Part shown: piece after piece, positions 61,948-64,000 of the stretch
How the letters are laid out: each line of letters opens with the position of its first letter
Position numbering within the stretch: the first letter of the stretch is position 1
Assembly (NCBI RefSeq): GCF_011008565.1
Contig: NZ_JAAIWK010000002.1
Coordinates: forward strand, 124,001 to 188,000
Direction: 5' to 3'
Origin: Heyndrickxia ginsengihumi
Lineage (GTDB): Bacteria > Bacillota > Bacilli > Bacillales > Bacillaceae_C
Length of the DNA stretch: 64,000 bases
Made by a program: the position numbers and the translations under genes
Notes under the pieces: model-generated
Database searches by the model: none
Seen by the model: only the letters and a program-made list of their open reading frames with translations
Told to the model about the DNA's origin: nothing

Positions 61948-62123
61948 TGTAAAACACACCCTTTTAAATGATAAAAATTTAACAATCCATAATACATTAT
62001 GTAAAATCAAACCAATTTGTCTAAACGGATACTATTTTTTTCTAAAATAGGCTCCAGTTGATTCACTCTATAAATAATATATCTACATAAGTGGAATTTT
62101 ATTAGATTAGGAAATGAATCTAT

Positions 62124-62151
62124 ACTTCTACTAACAAAATTACATAGAGTA
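62124..62151 (+). promoter_or_regulatory. Likely sigma-K promoter
   Basis: CATAGAGTA at 62143-62151 fits the sigma-K -10 consensus CATAnnnTA, with AC 17 bp before it at 62124-62125. It lies about 40 bp before the next gene, in keeping with late mother-cell expression. Confidence 0.5.
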
Positions 62152-62192
62152 TAGTGTAGTTTGCAAATTAAAAGAAAGTTGAGGTGAAAGAT

Positions 62193-62498
62193 ATGTCAAA
62201 CTTAGTAGCAGCAATTTTTCAATTAGTTGATGATATCCTTGAATCAGTAGCAAATGTAATTAGTGGTGGTACAGTACCTCCAAATGAAGGAACTTGTGCC
62301 GTTTTTAGCCAGCTCACACCAGGTACTACTGTAACAGTAACAACAACTTCAGGAAGCATGATTGGGCCAGCTACATTTGTATCATTTGATGCAGCAACTG
62401 GGATTGTAACGCTTCGTGAACAAAGCTCAGTTAGTCCTCCTGTTGTTGAAACGATCCAACTTTCATGTACAAATATTGAAAGTGTTACACAAGGTTAG
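62193..62498 (+). CDS. Putative spore surface protein
   Basis: 101 residues. A helical head (MSNLVAAIFQLVDDILESVA) is followed by a Thr-rich beta domain: PGTTVTVTTTSGSMIGPATF, VSFDAATGIVTLREQ and SCTNIESVT. The beta part has an Sm/SH3-like rhythm, and two Cys remain. A sigma-K-like promoter and the adjacent rml and cgeB genes suggest a coat or exosporium role. GAGGTGA precedes the ATG. Not a family I can name. Confidence 0.6.
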   Translation: MSNLVAAIFQLVDDILESVANVISGGTVPPNEGTCAVFSQLTPGTTVTVTTTSGSMIGPATFVSFDAATGIVTLREQSSVSPPVVETIQLSCTNIESVTQG

Positions 62499-62507
62499 GC
62501 GAGAACA

Positions 62508-63479
62508 TTGACATTATTATTTATTCGATCCGGGTACGCAGGAATCTACGATTATATAGAAACAAGTATTTTGGAAGCTTTCGAAAACAATGCTATTCCA
62601 TTTATTATTCATCATCCGCATGAACCGATCGAAAATCTCGAAACTATTTTAAAAGAGAATAAACTATCATTTGCAGTAACAATACTTGGAGATTATCTCT
62701 CTATAGAAAAAATAAATCTTTTAAAAACATATTCCATAAAAATTGCAGTTTGGCTCACGGAAGATCCCTTTTATATCGATCATACAAAAGAATTAATTGA
62801 TCAATATGATGTGGTACTAACGATTGATCAAGCTGCTTTAACATTTTATCGAGCAACAGGCCATCAACATGTTTATCATTTGCCGCTTGGAACCAATACA
62901 AATATATTTAAACCTTTAGCTGTTTCAGCAGATTATGCCACGGATCTATTATTAGTAGGTGCACCCTATCCCTCGAGGGTACACCTTATTCTTTTTTTAT
63001 TGCAGCAGTCCGATTATCAAATCACAGTTATTGGCAAAGGATGGTATAATGCTTTAGGCAAAAAAGAGAGAAGAAATCCACAGCTTAATTGTATTAATAG
63101 ATGGATTGCTCCACAGGACGTCGCCACCTTTTATAATGGCGCAAAAATCATTTTAAACCCCCATCGTACCGGGCAGCTAAAATATAATAAAAATCGTTTA
63201 GGTATTATAAATGAAAGTATAAATAATCGCACGTTCGATATTGGTGCTTGCGGAAAATTTCAATTAATTGAGGAAAAAGCGGATTTATTTACCTTTTTTG
63301 AACACGATGAAATTGTATCTTATCAAGATCAACATGATTGCTTATTAAAAATAAAACAATTTATAGACGATCAAAAAAATCGAGAAATAATGAGCGAACG
63401 ATTAAGAAAGAAAGTATTGGCACAACATACGTTTAATCATCGTATTCTTACTATTTCTGACATAATAGATAATTGTTAA
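62508..63479 (+). CDS. CgeB-like spore maturation glycosyltransferase
   Basis: 323 residues, GT-B type. KIAVWLTEDPFYIDH and ATDLLLVGAPYPSRV are CgeB-like. The C-terminal half has NRTFDIGACGKFQLIEE (sugar-nucleotide site) and the final KVLAQHTFNHRI. CgeB-type enzymes glycosylate the outer spore surface. A TTG start with weak AGGCGAG; it begins 9 bp after the previous gene. A rhamnose donor made by the neighbouring operon is a reasonable guess. Confidence 0.82.
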   Translation: MTLLFIRSGYAGIYDYIETSILEAFENNAIPFIIHHPHEPIENLETILKENKLSFAVTILGDYLSIEKINLLKTYSIKIAVWLTEDPFYIDHTKELIDQYDVVLTIDQAALTFYRATGHQHVYHLPLGTNTNIFKPLAVSADYATDLLLVGAPYPSRVHLILFLLQQSDYQITVIGKGWYNALGKKERRNPQLNCINRWIAPQDVATFYNGAKIILNPHRTGQLKYNKNRLGIINESINNRTFDIGACGKFQLIEEKADLFTFFEHDEIVSYQDQHDCLLKIKQFIDDQKNREIMSERLRKKVLAQHTFNHRILTISDIIDNC

Positions 63480-63510
63480 TCCCCCAATGTATAATGATTG
63501 GGGGATTTGC
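63478..63510 (+). terminator. Terminator of cgeB-like gene
   Basis: AATCCCCCAAT and ATTGGGGGATT, an 11-bp stem with an 8-nt loop. Confidence 0.8.
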
Positions 63511-63514
63511 TATC

Positions 63515-63547
63515 AATAAAAATAGCCCTAGCAGACAACTAGAGCCT
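63515..63547 (-). terminator. Terminator of fabI
   Basis: AGGCTCTAG and CTAGGGCT pair on the minus strand, followed by ATTTTTATTG. Confidence 0.75.
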
Positions 63548-63556
63548 CAATTTACA

Positions 63557-64000
63557 TTATCCAATAACGTGATAACCGGCATCAACATGAATGTTTTCAC
63601 CAGTAATTCCACGCGATAGATCACTTAATAAGAAGTACGCAGTATCACCTACTTCGTCAATTGAAACGCCACGATGTAAAGGTGCACGTTCATCCATTAC
63701 CTTTAATACGCTATTAAAGTCGCCAACACCTTTAGCAGATAACGTACGAATTGGACCTGCGGAAATTGCATTCACACGGATATTTTGTTTTCCAAGATCA
63801 TTCGCTAAATATTTTACGCTTGCTTCTAGTGACGCCTTTGCAACTCCCATAATATTGTAGTTCTCCATTACGCGCTCTCCGCCTAAATAAGTTAACGTAA
63901 TGATACTGCCGCCATTTGGCATTAATTCTAATTCTTTTGCAACTTTAGCAACAGCTGTAAGAGAGTAAGAACTAATATTATGGGCAAGTAAAAATCCTTC
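63557..64000 (-). CDS. fabI: Enoyl-ACP reductase FabI (partial, 5' end off window)
   Basis: 148 C-terminal residues of the short-chain dehydrogenase-type enoyl-ACP reductase. The active site shows Tyr-x6-Lys in YNIMGVAKASLE, after SIITLTYLGGERVMENY. AGPIRTLSAKGVGDF and TGENIHVDAGYH complete the FabI pattern. It makes saturated acyl-ACP in fatty acid synthesis. The frame remains open to base 64000; the first methionine inside the window is not the start. Neighbour of the coat cluster as in B. subtilis (yjbW). Confidence 0.95.
   Translation of the reverse strand, partial: EGFLLAHNISSYSLTAVAKVAKELELMPNGGSIITLTYLGGERVMENYNIMGVAKASLEASVKYLANDLGKQNIRVNAISAGPIRTLSAKGVGDFNSVLKVMDERAPLHRGVSIDEVGDTAYFLLSDLSRGITGENIHVDAGYHVIG

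Noticed and set aside
1-64000. CRISPR array or known defence system
   Set aside because: No regularly spaced direct repeats and no cas-, restriction- or other defence-like proteins were seen.

Overview
The window is chromosomal DNA of a low-GC, endospore-forming member of the Bacillaceae. The evidence is AT-rich DNA with strong AGGAGG-type ribosome sites and frequent TTG/GTG starts, tRNA-Val(GAC), and many sporulation genes: spoVAC/AD/AE, spoVIF, yjcZ, yjcA, cotZ, cotO, two cotD-like genes and cgeB. RF3 (prfC), a rhamnose operon beside the coat genes and fabI resemble the Bacillus cereus side of the family. The run yjcH-yjcG-yjcF ... spoVIF-yjcZ ... yjcA-cotZ-cotO ... fabI follows the yjb/yjc region of B. 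subtilis. I cannot name the species.

Layout. 1-6.9 kb: partial prfC, an M42 aminopeptidase, an OsmC protein, an orphan PAS histidine kinase, a YulF-like oxidoreductase, and Dps behind a perfect PerR box. 6.9-8.8 kb: tRNA-Val followed by a small phage/plasmid-like island with an XRE regulator, tiny membrane proteins and a strongly folded RNA candidate. 8.8-18.3 kb: two cotD-like coat genes, an ArsR/oxidoreductase pair, two CBO0543-type membrane proteins, several small genes and a DUF3231 protein. 18.4-23.6 kb: a yrk/cst-type persulfide detoxification cluster (CstR-like repressor, rhodaneses, TusA-rhodanese, DsrE protein, persulfide dioxygenase-rhodanese, TauE exporter) with four matching operators. 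23.9-28.7 kb: a Fur-box siderophore uptake locus and a cupredoxin-multicopper oxidase lipoprotein. 29.3-34.5 kb: mqo with a switch-like leader RNA, azlCD with its regulator, and an amidase. 35.2-36.9 kb: a nucleotidase gene cut in two by DNA carrying recombinase remains. 37-44.5 kb: hydrolase, LysE and APC transporters, small genes, an IS3 relic and ppx. 44.6-47 kb: ppk behind five 11-bp-spaced PhoP-like repeats. 48.8-64 kb: yjcHGF, the spore coat and spoVA block, the rml operon, cgeB and partial fabI.

Two dispersed repeat families run through the intergenic DNA. Family A is about 145-160 bp with GAGGC-GGGACAAAA type inverted ends (four copies). Family B is GC-rich with GTTGATTGGAGCGGAA type ends (several full and partial copies). 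Several genes are broken. Two of these carry single-base deletions in homopolymers, so sequencing error must be excluded before biology is inferred.

How the genes work together. The sulfur cluster senses and removes persulfides. The Fur and PerR sites tie iron uptake and Dps to iron and peroxide. ppx and ppk make and break polyphosphate, ppk under phosphate control. The last 15 kb builds the spore surface: CotZ/CotO/CotD proteins, rhamnose synthesis, a CgeB glycosyltransferase and SpoVA germinant/DPA channel proteins.
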